From Vibrio tubiashii (GTDB lineage Bacteria > Pseudomonadota > Gammaproteobacteria > Enterobacterales > Vibrionaceae): 64,000 nt of DNA. Below are positions 26,704 through 36,509 of the stretch, in pieces. The translations under genes and the position numbers were made by a program. Position 1 is the first letter of the stretch. The number at the start of each line of letters is the position of its first letter. The stretch covers positions 496,001-560,000 of the forward strand of contig NZ_CP117030.1 of assembly GCF_028551255.1 (NCBI RefSeq), in the 5' to 3' direction. The notes under the pieces are model-generated. The model was not told the DNA's origin and searched no databases. It worked only from the letters and a program-made list of their open reading frames with translations.

Positions 26704-27950
26704 TTCCACCATCATGGCGTATCGCGTTTCTTAACCTTCAGAGAAATAAACGTCGTAGTGTGCTATCTGTACTGATCATAGCGATTGCTATCTTTGCTCT
26801 AACTTCAGCAGGTGGCTTTGGACTTTACACTTATGATTCTTTGAAAGAGTCGACGGCAAGAGACACAGGCCATTTGACTATCAGCCAGCCTGACTTCTTC
26901 GAAAAAGATGAAGAGATGCCACTGGCAAATGGTCTGTCAGATGGCACTCAAATCACCCAGCAGTTGATTGCCAACGATAAAGTGCGTAGCGTTCAGCCTA
27001 GAATCGAGTTTACCGGACTTGTCTCTAACGGGAGTAAATCGACCATCTTTGTCGGCACTGGTGTCAATGAGCGCGAGTTTGATATGAAAGGGCCGTTTTT
27101 GGATGTCCGTCAAGGTAAAACGCTGTCGAGCATTCAATCTTCTCGCTACGACCCAAGTGAGCCAGAAGTCATGCTTGGCGTCGATTTAGCGCGCAACCTA
27201 AATGTTAGCATTGGTGACTGGGTCACATTGCTCGCAACAACCAGCGATGGCGCGCTAAATGCCTATGACTACAAAGTGCGCGGCATCTATTCAACGGGTG
27301 TGCCAGAACTGGATAAGCGCCAGCTCTACATTCATATCAAGTCTGCTCAGGAGCTATTAGGTAGTGACAAGGTCAGCACATTATCCGTGTTCCTATTTGA
27401 TACTGAGCAAACAATGCCGATGAAGCTTTGGGTTGAGCAGCAGCTGGCAGACATGTCTCTCGCTGAGCCAGTTGAAGTGACGCCATGGCAAGAGCGCGCA
27501 TTCTTTTATACCAAAGTTAAAGACCTGTATGACCGAATTTTCGGCATTATGGGCGCGGTAATGGCGTTGGTGGTATTTGTCGCACTGTTTAACACTATGA
27601 CGATGTCGGTCACTGAACGCACACGAGAAATTGGCACCTTGTCGGCACTAGGCACTTACCCGAGAGAGATTGTGTCTGGCTTTGTGCGTGAATCTGCCTT
27701 ACTGGCTCTGATTGGCTCGTTCATTGGAGGCGTCATCAGCCTGTTAGTTAGTCTATTGCTTATGGTTGTGGATGTGCAAATGCCACCCCCACCGGGCCGA
27801 ACAGAAGGTTACCCACTCAATATCTACTTTTCACCAGAACTACTCTCTATGACAGCCGTGGGCGTGTTGCTCATATGTGTTGTAGCAGCATGGTTATCTG
27901 CATCGAAAGGGGTTAAGAAGCCAATTACGGAGGCGTTGATTTATGTTTAG
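26691..27950 (+). CDS. ABC transporter permease, FtsX/MacB type
   Basis: 419 aa with the usual four-helix layout: one N-terminal membrane segment (about residues 22-45), a large periplasmic domain (about 50-270), then three segments near 285-310, 335-360 and 385-408. The cytoplasmic coupling-region motif ERTREIGTLSALG is typical. Such permeases work as dimers in lipoprotein release (LolCE) or peptide/lipid handling (MacB). It overlaps the next gene by 8 bases, so translation is probably coupled. Confidence 0.92.
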   Translation: MGKLIPPSWRIAFLNLQRNKRRSVLSVLIIAIAIFALTSAGGFGLYTYDSLKESTARDTGHLTISQPDFFEKDEEMPLANGLSDGTQITQQLIANDKVRSVQPRIEFTGLVSNGSKSTIFVGTGVNEREFDMKGPFLDVRQGKTLSSIQSSRYDPSEPEVMLGVDLARNLNVSIGDWVTLLATTSDGALNAYDYKVRGIYSTGVPELDKRQLYIHIKSAQELLGSDKVSTLSVFLFDTEQTMPMKLWVEQQLADMSLAEPVEVTPWQERAFFYTKVKDLYDRIFGIMGAVMALVVFVALFNTMTMSVTERTREIGTLSALGTYPREIVSGFVRESALLALIGSFIGGVISLLVSLLLMVVDVQMPPPPGRTEGYPLNIYFSPELLSMTAVGVLLICVVAAWLSASKGVKKPITEALIYV

Positions 27951-28701
27951 TTTGATTAAGAAGATAGTTGTAGCGTCAGTGCTTATTGCCAGTACTTCGA
28001 GTGTAATGGCGAAAGATGTCGCGACCATGGTTAAGAATGCCGATCAGTACCGCCTTGATACTGATGCCGCCAAAGTGGTGTCACTGGTCAGTCTGTTTGA
28101 AAACGGAGAGTTGGATAAAACGCGTGAGTACAATGTTTACACTCGTCCAAATCGAGTGTCTTTAGTGCTGTTTAAATCCCAAGTTGAAGCAGGGCAAAAA
28201 ATGCTGATGCTAGGAGACAACTACTGGCTAGTGATGCCGAAAAGCCGCCGTCCAATCCGCATTACACCAATGCAGAAGCTATTGGGTGAGGCGTCAGTCG
28301 GGGATATCTCAACCCTGACTTGGAGCGAAGATTACCATGCAACGTTTGTAAAACCCGAACAATTGGATGTAAACGGTGATTCGTTACTGGTTAATCACCT
28401 ACGTTTAAGAGCGACGACCAAAGGGGCAAGTTATTCGAAAATTGAATTGTGGTTAGATGAAAGCAATGATTTCCCAATCAAAGCTGATCTTTATCTGCGC
28501 TCGGGTAAGCTCGCGAAACAAGCCTGGTTTACCCAAGGTGAACGTGATGGTTTGCAGCGAGTTGTTGCTATGACGCTACTTGACCAAATCCAGCCTGCGA
28601 AAAAGACCGTGATTGAATATCAGCAAATCACGCCAGTGGAACTAGAAGACAAATACTACAACCCTGCCTATTTAACGCGTAATGCGTTGTCGGAGTTATA
28701 A
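27943..28701 (+). CDS. LolA-like outer-membrane lipoprotein-sorting protein
   Basis: 252 aa periplasmic protein. A signal peptide (about residues 1-23, ending SSVMA) is followed by a LolA/LppX-like half-barrel pattern: YNVYTRPNRVSLVLF, YWLVMPKSRRPIRITP, SKIELWLDESNDFPIKADLY. Members carry lipids or lipoproteins across the periplasm. Its place between an FtsX-type permease and an outer-membrane barrel suggests a shuttle between the two. It overlaps the permease gene by 8 bases and abuts the barrel gene. Confidence 0.85.
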   Translation: MFSLIKKIVVASVLIASTSSVMAKDVATMVKNADQYRLDTDAAKVVSLVSLFENGELDKTREYNVYTRPNRVSLVLFKSQVEAGQKMLMLGDNYWLVMPKSRRPIRITPMQKLLGEASVGDISTLTWSEDYHATFVKPEQLDVNGDSLLVNHLRLRATTKGASYSKIELWLDESNDFPIKADLYLRSGKLAKQAWFTQGERDGLQRVVAMTLLDQIQPAKKTVIEYQQITPVELEDKYYNPAYLTRNALSEL

Positions 28702-29970
28702 ATGAAACATTGCCTTGCATTAACTTGCTTATTGGTATTTTCAACGTCTGTTGTAGCGGACGAAGTGAGCTTTGACTGGGATTACACACTCAGTGCTAGC
28801 ACCGCGCAGCATCGAGATACCGTTTTGCTAGGTAAGTCGAGCGACAGCAGTAGCGAAACGGTAGATGCGCTTATCGACTTACAACTAGAAGGCTATGGAT
28901 TCACGGGCTTGATAGCGGCAAAAGGCAATCAAATCTACAGCTCAGATTCGTCTGAGTCATATGATGGCGAGTTGATAATCCAAGAGTTGTTTTGGCAAGG
29001 TAGTACAGAGTTTTTTAAAGCTCCAATTGATTTAACGTTAGGTAAAGTGCGCCTCGATTGGGGGGTAGGTTACGGCTATCGTCCACTCGATGTATTTAAA
29101 CCTTACCGAAGAAACCCTGTTGGTATTCAAGTTGAAGAAGGAACCGGCGTCGCGATGGCGTCTTACTTTGACATGTCAGGTGAGTGGAGCCTTGTTTACA
29201 GCGACTCTTCATGGACGCAACAAGAAGGTAGCCAGTTAGAAGAGGCCTCTGAGCAGCAAGGTATTGGTCTAAGGCGATATGTTCTGTCGGGAGACAGTGA
29301 ATGGCAAGGATTGGCTTACTATGATGACATTCGCCAAGGTTTACTCGGCGGTTCATTTGTGACTGTTCTCAATGATGCTTGGTCACTGCATAGCTCTGCA
29401 CTCTATCAACGTAAATACTTAAGCTATATCCAAGGCGAAAATCATCACCCCGTCACCTTGGCGGAGCAAACCGACGCTGTTCAAGCGCTGGTCGGGCTTA
29501 ACTGGGCAAATGCAGTCGGCAACAACATCATCTTAGAGTATTGGTATGACAGTCGCAGCTGGAGTCAAAGTGAATGGAATAACGCATTCGAGCGCGTGGC
29601 TTTTTTATCGAACGATCAATCACTTAAGCCGTTGGCTTCATCGTATGCACAAGGGTTAAATAATGCGAACTTGGTGCAACACAATGTGATGTTTCATTGG
29701 TCTTTAGACTCTTCAAGTTGGAGCCAGTGGTCTTGGTCAAATGAGTTTTTGTGGCTAAACAAACTGACTCCGACGTTTGATCTTCTTTATTCCCCGCAAG
29801 ATCAGGGAGTGATAGCGACTCAGTGGTTGGATTATCGGGTGTATGACTCAGGCTCTGCGTCATTTTCAGCGGAACTTGCTGCGCGTTTTATGACGGGGGA
29901 CAGCGAGTCTGTGTATGCAAATTTATCAGACAAGCGTATGATTTTTATTAATCTCAGAGGAAGGTTTTAA
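28702..29970 (+). CDS. Outer-membrane beta-barrel protein
   Basis: 422 aa. A signal peptide (MKHCLALTCLLVFSTSVVA) is followed by many amphipathic strands rich in Trp, Tyr and Ser. The C-terminus is LRGRF, ending in Phe as barrel proteins recognised by BAM do. The segment RLDWGVGYGYRPLDVFKP resembles other DUF1302-like and export barrels, but the family is not certain. It directly follows the LolA-like gene (no gap) and shares one base with the kinase gene. It is probably the outer-membrane end of the pathway. Confidence 0.8.
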   Translation: MKHCLALTCLLVFSTSVVADEVSFDWDYTLSASTAQHRDTVLLGKSSDSSSETVDALIDLQLEGYGFTGLIAAKGNQIYSSDSSESYDGELIIQELFWQGSTEFFKAPIDLTLGKVRLDWGVGYGYRPLDVFKPYRRNPVGIQVEEGTGVAMASYFDMSGEWSLVYSDSSWTQQEGSQLEEASEQQGIGLRRYVLSGDSEWQGLAYYDDIRQGLLGGSFVTVLNDAWSLHSSALYQRKYLSYIQGENHHPVTLAEQTDAVQALVGLNWANAVGNNIILEYWYDSRSWSQSEWNNAFERVAFLSNDQSLKPLASSYAQGLNNANLVQHNVMFHWSLDSSSWSQWSWSNEFLWLNKLTPTFDLLYSPQDQGVIATQWLDYRVYDSGSASFSAELAARFMTGDSESVYANLSDKRMIFINLRGRF

Positions 29971-31004
29971 TGACGGAATCGACAAACTACGCAGCAAATG
30001 CATTTAAAAGTTTTGCCTATACCACGATCTTTTGCGCAGTGATTGCTTTTGTCACTCAATCTATTTGGCCAAGTGCCTACCTAGAGCATCTGGCGATAAG
30101 TTTAGGCTATGGTTACAGCTCGGTTGTGAGCTCATTGGTGATCAGCCGCCTGTGGCCGCAGCTGTCTAATCAAGTGGTTACCGGGTTGTCGATAGTGGGC
30201 GCTATGGTTTTTGGTACGCTGAATGCCTACTGGTGGTTAAATAGTTACGAAAAGTTCTCTGATATCAGCCAACTTAAACCAGTAGCAATTCTTGGTTTTA
30301 TCTTCTCAGCAACATGCTTTTTCTACTTTTACACGCATGAGCAAAAACTTCTAGCGCAAAAGGAGTTAGAAACAGCTAGGCGTATTCAATCAGAACAAGA
30401 GAAAGCGTTAGTCAAAAGCCAACTTCGTCAACTGCAAAGCCAAATTGAACCGCATTTTCTATTTAATACCCTTGCTAACGTCAATGCGTTAATTAGTCAT
30501 GACCCAAAAGCCGCGCAGCATATGTTAGGGAAACTGACGGATTTGCTAAGAGGAACGCTACAAAACAGCCGTAAAGAGACTTCGACTTTAAAAGCAGAAT
30601 TAGAGTTGGTTGATGCCTACTTAGCGATCCAGAAAATCCGTCTTGATGAACGCTTAAACTATCAGATCACCAGCTCAATCAATGAAGAGGTATTGTTTGC
30701 TCCTTTACTGTTGCAACCTTTGGTTGAAAATGCGATTCAGCATGGTATTGAACCAAAAGTCGATGGGGGCGAAATCTCTATCGAAATCTCGCAAAAAGAA
30801 CAGTTTATGGTTATCGAAGTCGAGGATTCTGGTGTAGGGTTTGCTAATGCGCCAAACAGCAGTGGTAATGGCATTGGGTTGGAAAACACCAAAGAGAGAA
30901 TTGCTGCGCTTTATGACAACCAAGCGAGCTTGAAAATCAAGCAATCTGCCTCTGGTGGTGTGTTGGCGGTGATTCAAATTCCGTTCAATCAATTGACCTC
31001 GTAA
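29970..31004 (+). CDS. LytS/YehU-type sensor histidine kinase
   Basis: 344 aa. Four membrane segments lie in the first about 125 residues, with no large periplasmic sensor. A His_kinase domain follows, with [18 protein letters not shown] (phosphoacceptor His) and an ATP-binding part with [13 protein letters not shown] and [11 protein letters not shown]. The start shares one base with the barrel gene stop (TAATG). The paired regulator lies 13 bases downstream. Lacking an extracellular domain, it may sense its ligand in the membrane or through the ABC transporter, as BceS-type kinases do; that is inference. Confidence 0.92.
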   Translation: MTESTNYAANAFKSFAYTTIFCAVIAFVTQSIWPSAYLEHLAISLGYGYSSVVSSLVISRLWPQLSNQVVTGLSIVGAMVFGTLNAYWWLNSYEKFSDISQLKPVAILGFIFSATCFFYFYTHEQKLLAQKELETARRIQSEQEKALVKSQLRQLQSQIEPHFLFNTLANVNALISHDPKAAQHMLGKLTDLLRGTLQNSRKETSTLKAELELVDAYLAIQKIRLDERLNYQITSSINEEVLFAPLLLQPLVENAIQHGIEPKVDGGEISIEISQKEQFMVIEVEDSGVGFANAPNSSGNGIGLENTKERIAALYDNQASLKIKQSASGGVLAVIQIPFNQLTS

Positions 31005-31017
31005 TAGGAAGGGTTTA

Positions 31018-31803
31018 ATGACAATCAAGGAAGTTAGCGCCGTCATTGCCGATGATGAGCCATTGTTGAGACATCACCTTAACAAAATGCTGGCTGAGGT
31101 TTGGCCACAATTAGAAATTGTAGGACAGGCTAAAAACGGTCAAGAAGCACTGGAAATGATTGAACAATTTGAGCCTGATATTGTATTTCTTGATATCAAA
31201 ATGCCACAGCTTGATGGCATGTCGGCAGCAAAAGCTCTCACTAAGATGGATTGCCCAACCCAAGTCGTGTTTATTACTGCTTATGATGAGTACGCGCTAC
31301 AGGCGTTTGAAGCCAACGCAATTGATTACTTGCTAAAGCCATTATCCGAGCAGCGCCTAGAGCAATGTGTTGTGAAGATAAAGCAGCGAATTGAGAGCGT
31401 AACTACACCTACTCCGCCAGATATGGCGGCGCTACTTGCACAAATTCAACAGCTTGGTCATCAATCAGCGCCAAGCTATCTAAATTGGGTAAGGGCAAGC
31501 AAAGGGGAAGATATTCACCTCATCTCCATTATAGATGTGCTCTATTTCAAGGCGGAAGATAAGTATGTTTCGGTGTTCACCCAAGAAGAAGGTAAAATGG
31601 TCGAGTACCTGATTAGAACCTCGTTAAAAGAGTTGCTCCAGCAACTCGACCCAGACAACTTTTGGCAGATCCACCGCTCTACGATAGTTAATGTCTCCGC
31701 TGTTGAGAAAGTGAAGAAAGTTATTACCGGTAAAATGGTCGTCGTAATTGGTGATGCTAAGCTCCCAGTTAGCCGGGCAATGCAAAGCCAGTTTACTAAG
31801 TGA
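31018..31803 (+). CDS. LytTR-family response regulator
   Basis: 261 aa. The N-terminal receiver has the acidic pair ADDEP, phosphoacceptor Asp in [11 protein letters not shown] and KPL near residue 105. The C-terminal LytTR DNA-binding domain (about residues 155-260) has [10 protein letters not shown] and [12 protein letters not shown]. It is the cognate partner of the kinase just upstream. It probably controls this operon, whose promoter would lie in 25116-25365; I saw no certain LytTR direct repeat there. Confidence 0.94.
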   Translation: MTIKEVSAVIADDEPLLRHHLNKMLAEVWPQLEIVGQAKNGQEALEMIEQFEPDIVFLDIKMPQLDGMSAAKALTKMDCPTQVVFITAYDEYALQAFEANAIDYLLKPLSEQRLEQCVVKIKQRIESVTTPTPPDMAALLAQIQQLGHQSAPSYLNWVRASKGEDIHLISIIDVLYFKAEDKYVSVFTQEEGKMVEYLIRTSLKELLQQLDPDNFWQIHRSTIVNVSAVEKVKKVITGKMVVVIGDAKLPVSRAMQSQFTK

Positions 31804-31894
31804 TCCGGTTATAAATTTACTCATGGCCTTGTAGTGCAAATTTATCATCAAGAGTTATGCTTAAAGCTATCAATAATATGCTGGAGCGATGTAA

Positions 31895-32506
31895 ATGGCT
31901 GACAATAAACTTTACTATGTTTATGACCCTATGTGTTCATGGTGTTGGGGGTACAAGCCAGTCTGGCAGCAGATTTGCCAGATATTAGAGGGCAAAATTG
32001 ATATTCAATATGTAGTTGGCGGCTTAGCGCCAGATTCTGATCAACCCATGCCGAAAGAGATGCAACAGCAAATTGCCTCGTACTGGAAAAGAATCGAAGA
32101 CTTTCTTGGTACCCAGTTTAATTATGATTTCTGGAACAAAAACATCCCAAGACGTTCTACTTACCCTGCCTGTCGCGCAGTGTTAGCTGCTCGTAAGCAA
32201 AGTGCTGAAAAGCAGATGCTGACCGCAATTCAAACTGCGTATTACCTTGAGGCGAGAAACCCGAGTGACAGCGATGTGCTTATCGATCTTGCTGACAGCA
32301 TTGGTTTAGATTTAGAACGATTTGAGTCCGACTTTGGCTCGGTCACCTTGAACGAGGAGTTCATGCGCGAGTTGGATTTTGCTCGCAGCATTGGGGGTAA
32401 TAGCTTCCCGTCGTTATTCGTTCAAACGGCTGAAGGACTAGTCGAACTTCAAGTGGATTACCAATCAGCGCAAACCACTATTAGCCAGATTGAACAATTG
32501 ATTTAG
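31895..32506 (+). CDS. DsbA-family (FrnE-like) thioredoxin-fold protein
   Basis: 203 aa, with no signal peptide, so cytoplasmic. The CxxC motif is CSWC in DPMCSWCWGYKPVW (residues 12-25), and the cis-Pro loop appears as NSFPSLFV near residue 168. This is the DsbA-related branch with 2-hydroxychromene isomerase and FrnE-type proteins; a redox or isomerase role is possible. It lies 91 bases after the LytTR gene and 30 bases before the IS left end, so the IS now breaks whatever lay downstream. Confidence 0.86.
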   Translation: MADNKLYYVYDPMCSWCWGYKPVWQQICQILEGKIDIQYVVGGLAPDSDQPMPKEMQQQIASYWKRIEDFLGTQFNYDFWNKNIPRRSTYPACRAVLAARKQSAEKQMLTAIQTAYYLEARNPSDSDVLIDLADSIGLDLERFESDFGSVTLNEEFMRELDFARSIGGNSFPSLFVQTAEGLVELQVDYQSAQTTISQIEQLI

Positions 32507-32566
32507 GCTTGCGATGCAAAAAACACCGGGTTAATTGAAGTGACCCCATAAAGTTGGACATTTCTG

Positions 32567-33420
32567 TTAAGCGGCTTGTAAGGCCTGATTTCGATATTCC
32601 GTCGGAGTCAGGCCTTTTAGTTTCACCTTGATGCGTTTTGTATTGTAGTACTCGATGTACTCGTCAATACGTGCGATTAAGTCATCGGCATCTTCAAAGT
32701 GCTGATTATGGTACATTTCTGTTTTCAGCAAGGCAAAGAAGTTCTCCGCTACTGCGTTATCTAAGCAATTTCCTTTTCGCGACATGCTTTGAGTTAGTCC
32801 CCGCTCAGCGAGAGTTTTCTGATATGTCCTATGCCTATATTGCTATCCTTGGTCGCTATGGACTATTGGCTTCGCGTCTTTGGCTAAGGTCGCTACTGCC
32901 TCTGTCAGCATGTCAGTGACCAGAGGTAAGCAGGCATTTTTCGCAACCTTATAAGCCACGACTTCCTGCGTAAACAGATCAACGATGGGTGATAGGTACA
33001 CCTTCTGCTGTTGAACTTTAAACTCAGTAACATCAGTTACCCATTTTTCATCAGGCTTCGTTGCATTGAAGTCGCGTTTAAGTACATTTGGTGCGGTTGT
33101 CCCTGCTTCTCCTTTGTGAGAGTTGTACCGTTTAGGTCTGACCGTTGATTTCAAGCCAAGTGACCTCATCAGACGCTGAACTGTCTTATGATTAAGTAGG
33201 ACGGGCTGTTTTCTTAACTCTAAGTGAATGCGACGATAGCCATATCTCCCTTTATGGTCGTGGTATATTTTTTCAATCAACTTCTTCTCATCTTGATAGC
33301 TATCGGCAGCGTTGTTCGACTGCGCATGATAGTAGAAGCTACTTCTTGCTAGCTTAAGCGCATGCAAAAGGTGTTTCTTTAGATATTGGTTTTTAAGAGC
33401 TAGAACTACTTTCGTTTTTT
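32567..33420 (-). pseudogene. IS3-family transposase orfB, amber stop
   Basis: DDE-type integrase domain. The frame from the slippage site reads on through ALKLARSSFYYH, GRYGYRRIHLEL and KWVTDVTEF (first catalytic Asp) to IVHSDQG (second Asp region). The next codon is TAG at 32843-32845 where the family has a Tyr codon. The same frame then continues to SRKGNCLDNAVAENFFALLK (with the catalytic Glu) and ends at 32567. A single base change therefore removes the catalytic Glu region, so the product should be inactive unless the amber codon is suppressed. Confidence 0.9.
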
Positions 33421-33904
33421 CTTGGTTCGACGATGCTTCTCTTGTTCTAGCTCCTCTAACTTTTTTAGGACAGCATTCTCTGCTCGCAAGTACGCTAACT
33501 CCTCTCTGAGCTCTTCGAGTGTTTTCTCGTCATCGTGCTTGTTTTTAATAAAAGGGTGATTACTCATTGCGGGTCGTCCTCTGCTACGTTCAAGCCCCAG
33601 GAAGCCATCTCTTTCGTACAGTTTGAGCCAAACAGCGAGTGTGCCAGAGGAGGAAAAGTTTAAAACCGCACTAGTGTGACTGATAGACCAACCGTTCGTC
33701 CACATATGTTGTAAAGCTTGCAGTTTAGTTTGAGCATTCTTTGCAAAGAAAGGCCTGATAGCCATGAATATCGAATACTTGTGCCCAGTAACGTATTTGA
33801 CGCGGTGGTATGGAATGAAGGCGAGAGAGCTCCTGACATGAACTCTCGCCTTGAAGGTATTGCTTAGCAATAGAGCATTTCAACGCTCGGCTGTATTTGG
33901 ACAT
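33406..33904 (-). pseudogene. IS3-family transposase orfA, frameshifted
   Basis: The N-terminal part (MSKYSRALKCSIAKQYL) holds the first helix-turn-helix and runs in one frame to about 33745. The rest (TKLQALQHMWTNGWSISH, then a leucine-zipper-like EELREELAYLRAENAVLKKL) is in a different frame and ends KKKRK at 33406. The shift lies at about 33745-33775. The AAAAAAC motif near the end is the expected -1 frameshift site into orfB. Confidence 0.85.
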
Positions 33905-33917
33905 AAAAAGACCCCCA

Positions 33918-33981
33918 ATAATTGGTGTCCAACTATTGGGGGTCACTTCATAATTGGTGTCCAACTATTGGGGGTCACTTC
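33918..33981. repeat. Tandem duplication of the IS right end
   Basis: A 32-bp unit beginning ATAATTGGTGTCCAACTATT and ending GGTCACTTC occurs twice without spacer, at 33918-33949 and 33950-33981. The outer copy gives the terminal inverted repeat at 33982; the inner copy could also act as an end at 33950. Confidence 0.93.
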
Positions 33982-34472
33982 AGTTCTACCATGTCTTTTT
34001 GGATAGCCGCGAGCTCTTCCCATGTTTTTGGTGGCTCAGGCAATAAGTCTTTGTTGTAGATAAGCGAAGGTGTCTCAATGGCGATTGGGTAACCCATAAT
34101 CTTGCCGTTAACCGTGACCGCATCCCAACTGAAATCGATGAGTTTGTTTTTAAATTCTTGGCTAGGGTTGAGCTCCTTTAGCAGCCCAGCCTCTACATAG
34201 CCACCGAATCGGTCATGGGCCCAAATGATTATATCTGGCCCCATTCCTTTCGCGGCAACTTTTTCAAATCGTTCTTCTAAAGACTCAGGGTGCTGAACAA
34301 TGACTTTGACCCCAGTATCTTGTTCAAACTGTTTACCAATTTCAGCTAAACCTTCATAGCTTTTATCACCGTTGATCCAAATTGTGATTTCACCTTCGGT
34401 CATTGCCACAACCGGGTTAGAAGCCAATACGGCCAGAGTACAAATAGAAAGAGGTTTCAGGAACTTGTTCAT
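33975..34472 (-). pseudogene. malE: Maltose-binding protein MalE, cut by the IS
   Basis: Periplasmic maltose/maltodextrin-binding protein of the MalFGK2 importer, normally about 390 aa. Only 165 residues remain. The signal peptide ([20 protein letters not shown], then VVA) and the start of the mature chain ([21 protein letters not shown]) are intact, as are [20 protein letters not shown] and the following residues. The frame then runs into the IS right end and stops in its TGA. The remaining two thirds of malE and any malF/malG are not found on the other side of the IS, so DNA has been lost or moved. The ATG at 34472 is preferred over an in-frame TTG at 34481. Confidence 0.92.
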
Positions 34473-34599
34473 CACTATCAATCCATGTCATTAACTTTAA
34501 GACTAAGCTACCTCTCATCGAGTTAATGAGAAAATAGATTATCGAGAGTTAAGTATAGGAAAAAGCTATATCAAACGGTGAAGGTGTGCTTGTGTTCAA

Positions 34600-34636
34600 A
34601 GAAAACGGCGCATCAGAGAAAATGCGCCGTTGGTTT
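34600..34636 (-). terminator. Terminator after malZ
   Basis: AACGGCGCAT (34605-34614) and ATGCGCCGTT (34623-34632) form a perfect 10-bp stem around CAGAGAAA. On the minus strand it is followed by TTTTCTTTG. It separates the amylase-malZ pair from malE. Confidence 0.92.
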
Positions 34637-34658
34637 TATTCTTGATAGTGTGAAGTTT

Positions 34659-36508
34659 TTACTCCTCTTTTAATAGCAGCAGTGCCGAGCGAGGTGGCAT
34701 TGAAAGATTCAATAGCCCGTTTGAGGCGTAGGATACCTCGCCACATAGTTGCCCATTGAAAGTGCCTGAGTGTATATCAGCCCGCCAGACTGGTAGTTTG
34801 CGATGGACTGTTTTCTCGCTTAAGTTGAATGCGCAGAGCAAGGTATTACCGTCTAGTTTACGTGCAAAAACAAAGCAGTCATCATCGTGACGGACGGGAA
34901 TATAGTCACCTTTTTGGAGAGCAGGATTGGCTTTTCTAAGAGCAATCAACTGCTTAAACCATTCAAGATACTCGGAGTTATCTACCCGCTCCCAAGGCAT
35001 TGTACGGCGATTGTCAGGGTCATGGCTCCCCACCATACCGAGTTCTGTACCATAGTAGACGCATGGCGTACCAACGTAACTAAACAGCAGCACACTTGCT
35101 AGCTTAAATAGGCGAGTGTCATGTTTAACGAGTTCAAGGAAGCGCGCCGTGTCATGGCTGTCTAGCTGGTTTAACTGGGCTAGTTGGTTGTGCCAAGGCA
35201 GTTTAGCTCGCGCTTCGGCTTGCCAGTCGATAAACTCCCCGATATTGATATCGATAGGGTCAAAGGCAATATCGAGTTTGGCTAACAAAGCTCTTACAGG
35301 ATGGGCAAAGCCGTAGTAGTTCATCGCGCCATCTTCTTGGTCGCCTTGCAACCACTGTGTCGCTTCAAAGAAGTGCTCTCCCAGTACATAGCAATCTGGA
35401 TTCACTTGCTTGGCTGAATCTCTGAATGCTTTGACATAGTGGGCATTATTCGTCGCGCCTTCGCCCTCACCAAGCATATGGATTACATCAAAGCGCCACG
35501 CATCGATTTGATAGGGTGGCTTTAACCAGTGTTTGATGACAGCTTCATCATTGGCGTAGATATAGTCTTTCACCTGCTGGTTTTCAAAGTTCAGCACGGG
35601 GAGTGATTGAATTCCCTTCCAGCCGACGTAGTCTTGGCTATCACCATTGAAGAAATAGTAACCCCGATAAGGAGAATCCGGTGATTGATAAGCACCAAGG
35701 CTATCTTGTAACCCTTGTAGGTTAAACCACGGATGCTCTGTTGACGTATGGTTAAACACCGCATCGAGCATGATCTTCATCTTTCTATCACGCAGCTGAT
35801 GACAGAGGCTAGCAAAGTGCTCATTGCTGCCTAAGTGCGGATCAACTTGCAGGTAATCAGAGGTATCGTATTTGTGGTTACTAGGCGCGGTGAAAATTGG
35901 GTTTAAGTAGAGCGCAGTAACCCCTAGATTTTGCAAATAGTCGAGCTTACTTTCAACGCCGTATAAGTCTCCACCGTAGAACTCGCAACCCGCGTTTCCG
36001 CCTTCGGTATCTACGGGTTCACCCCATTGCTTAGTCACGACCGATTTTGTCCCGCCGGAGACTAAGTATTCACCCTGTTTAACGCTGATTTCAGGTTTGC
36101 CATTACAGAAACGGTCAGGGAAGATCTGATAAAAACCTGCTCTTGTACCCAACTCGGTGGTTGCTGCTGTGCATTGTATTTAAAGTGAGTCTCTTTTGGT
36201 GAAACTCGCTTTGAGACTCCCTTGCCATAAAGCCAGTACTGCCCGCACTCAGTCAAAAGCTTGAAAGTGTAGTGCGTGACATCTCGATCACTGTTGAGTG
36301 GGAAACTCGCTTGCCAGTAAGTTAAGTGTTCTGTAGTTTTACTCAACGTCATCTCAACCAGATATTCTTCATTATCTGGCTCGTGGCGTAGCAAGACTTT
36401 GGTGAAGTTGACGGCTTTCTCGGTTGCTAAGGTGACGGTGAGTTTATTGTCTTCGCGTGTTAGCCAGTCAGCAGATTGTCCGTGATAGATAAATCGTAGT
36501 GACTTCAT
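34659..36508 (-). pseudogene. malZ: Maltodextrin glucosidase MalZ, one-base frameshift
   Basis: GH13 enzyme that trims glucose from maltodextrins in the cytoplasm; E. coli MalZ is about 605 aa. The N-terminal domain reads in one frame from 36508 to PPSWVQEQVF, and the catalytic domain in another from YQIFPDRFCNG onward. It includes nucleophile Asp in DAWRFDVIHM, acid/base Glu in GEHFFE and LDSHD. At 36131-36135 there are five A on the plus strand; six would restore VFYQIF, as in E. coli. The lesion is a one-base deletion in a homopolymer, which may be real or a sequencing error. The gene follows the amylase gene by one base. Confidence 0.9.
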
Positions 36509-36509
36509 C

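Larger units (their letters stand above)
32536..33982 (-). mobile_element. IS3-family insertion sequence, inactive copy
   Basis: About 1447 bp. The inverted ends read TGAAGTGACCCCATAAAG at 32536 and, on the other strand at 33982, TGAAGTGACCCCCAATAG; both continue into TTGGACA. Two minus-strand genes, orfA and orfB, overlap at a probable -1 slippage site AAAAAAC (33414-33420) that would fuse them as in IS3 elements. orfA carries a frameshift and orfB an amber stop. The right end is duplicated in tandem. The flanks show no matching short target duplication, which fits a later deletion or rearrangement. The right flank is a cut malE. Confidence 0.93.

Noticed and set aside
32530..33990. Target-site duplication of the IS
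   Set aside because: Bases next to the two ends (AAT and GTT) do not match.
34482..34599. MalT boxes upstream of malE
   Set aside because: Only a GATGAGAGG-like run on the minus strand; too far from GGGGATGAGG to call.
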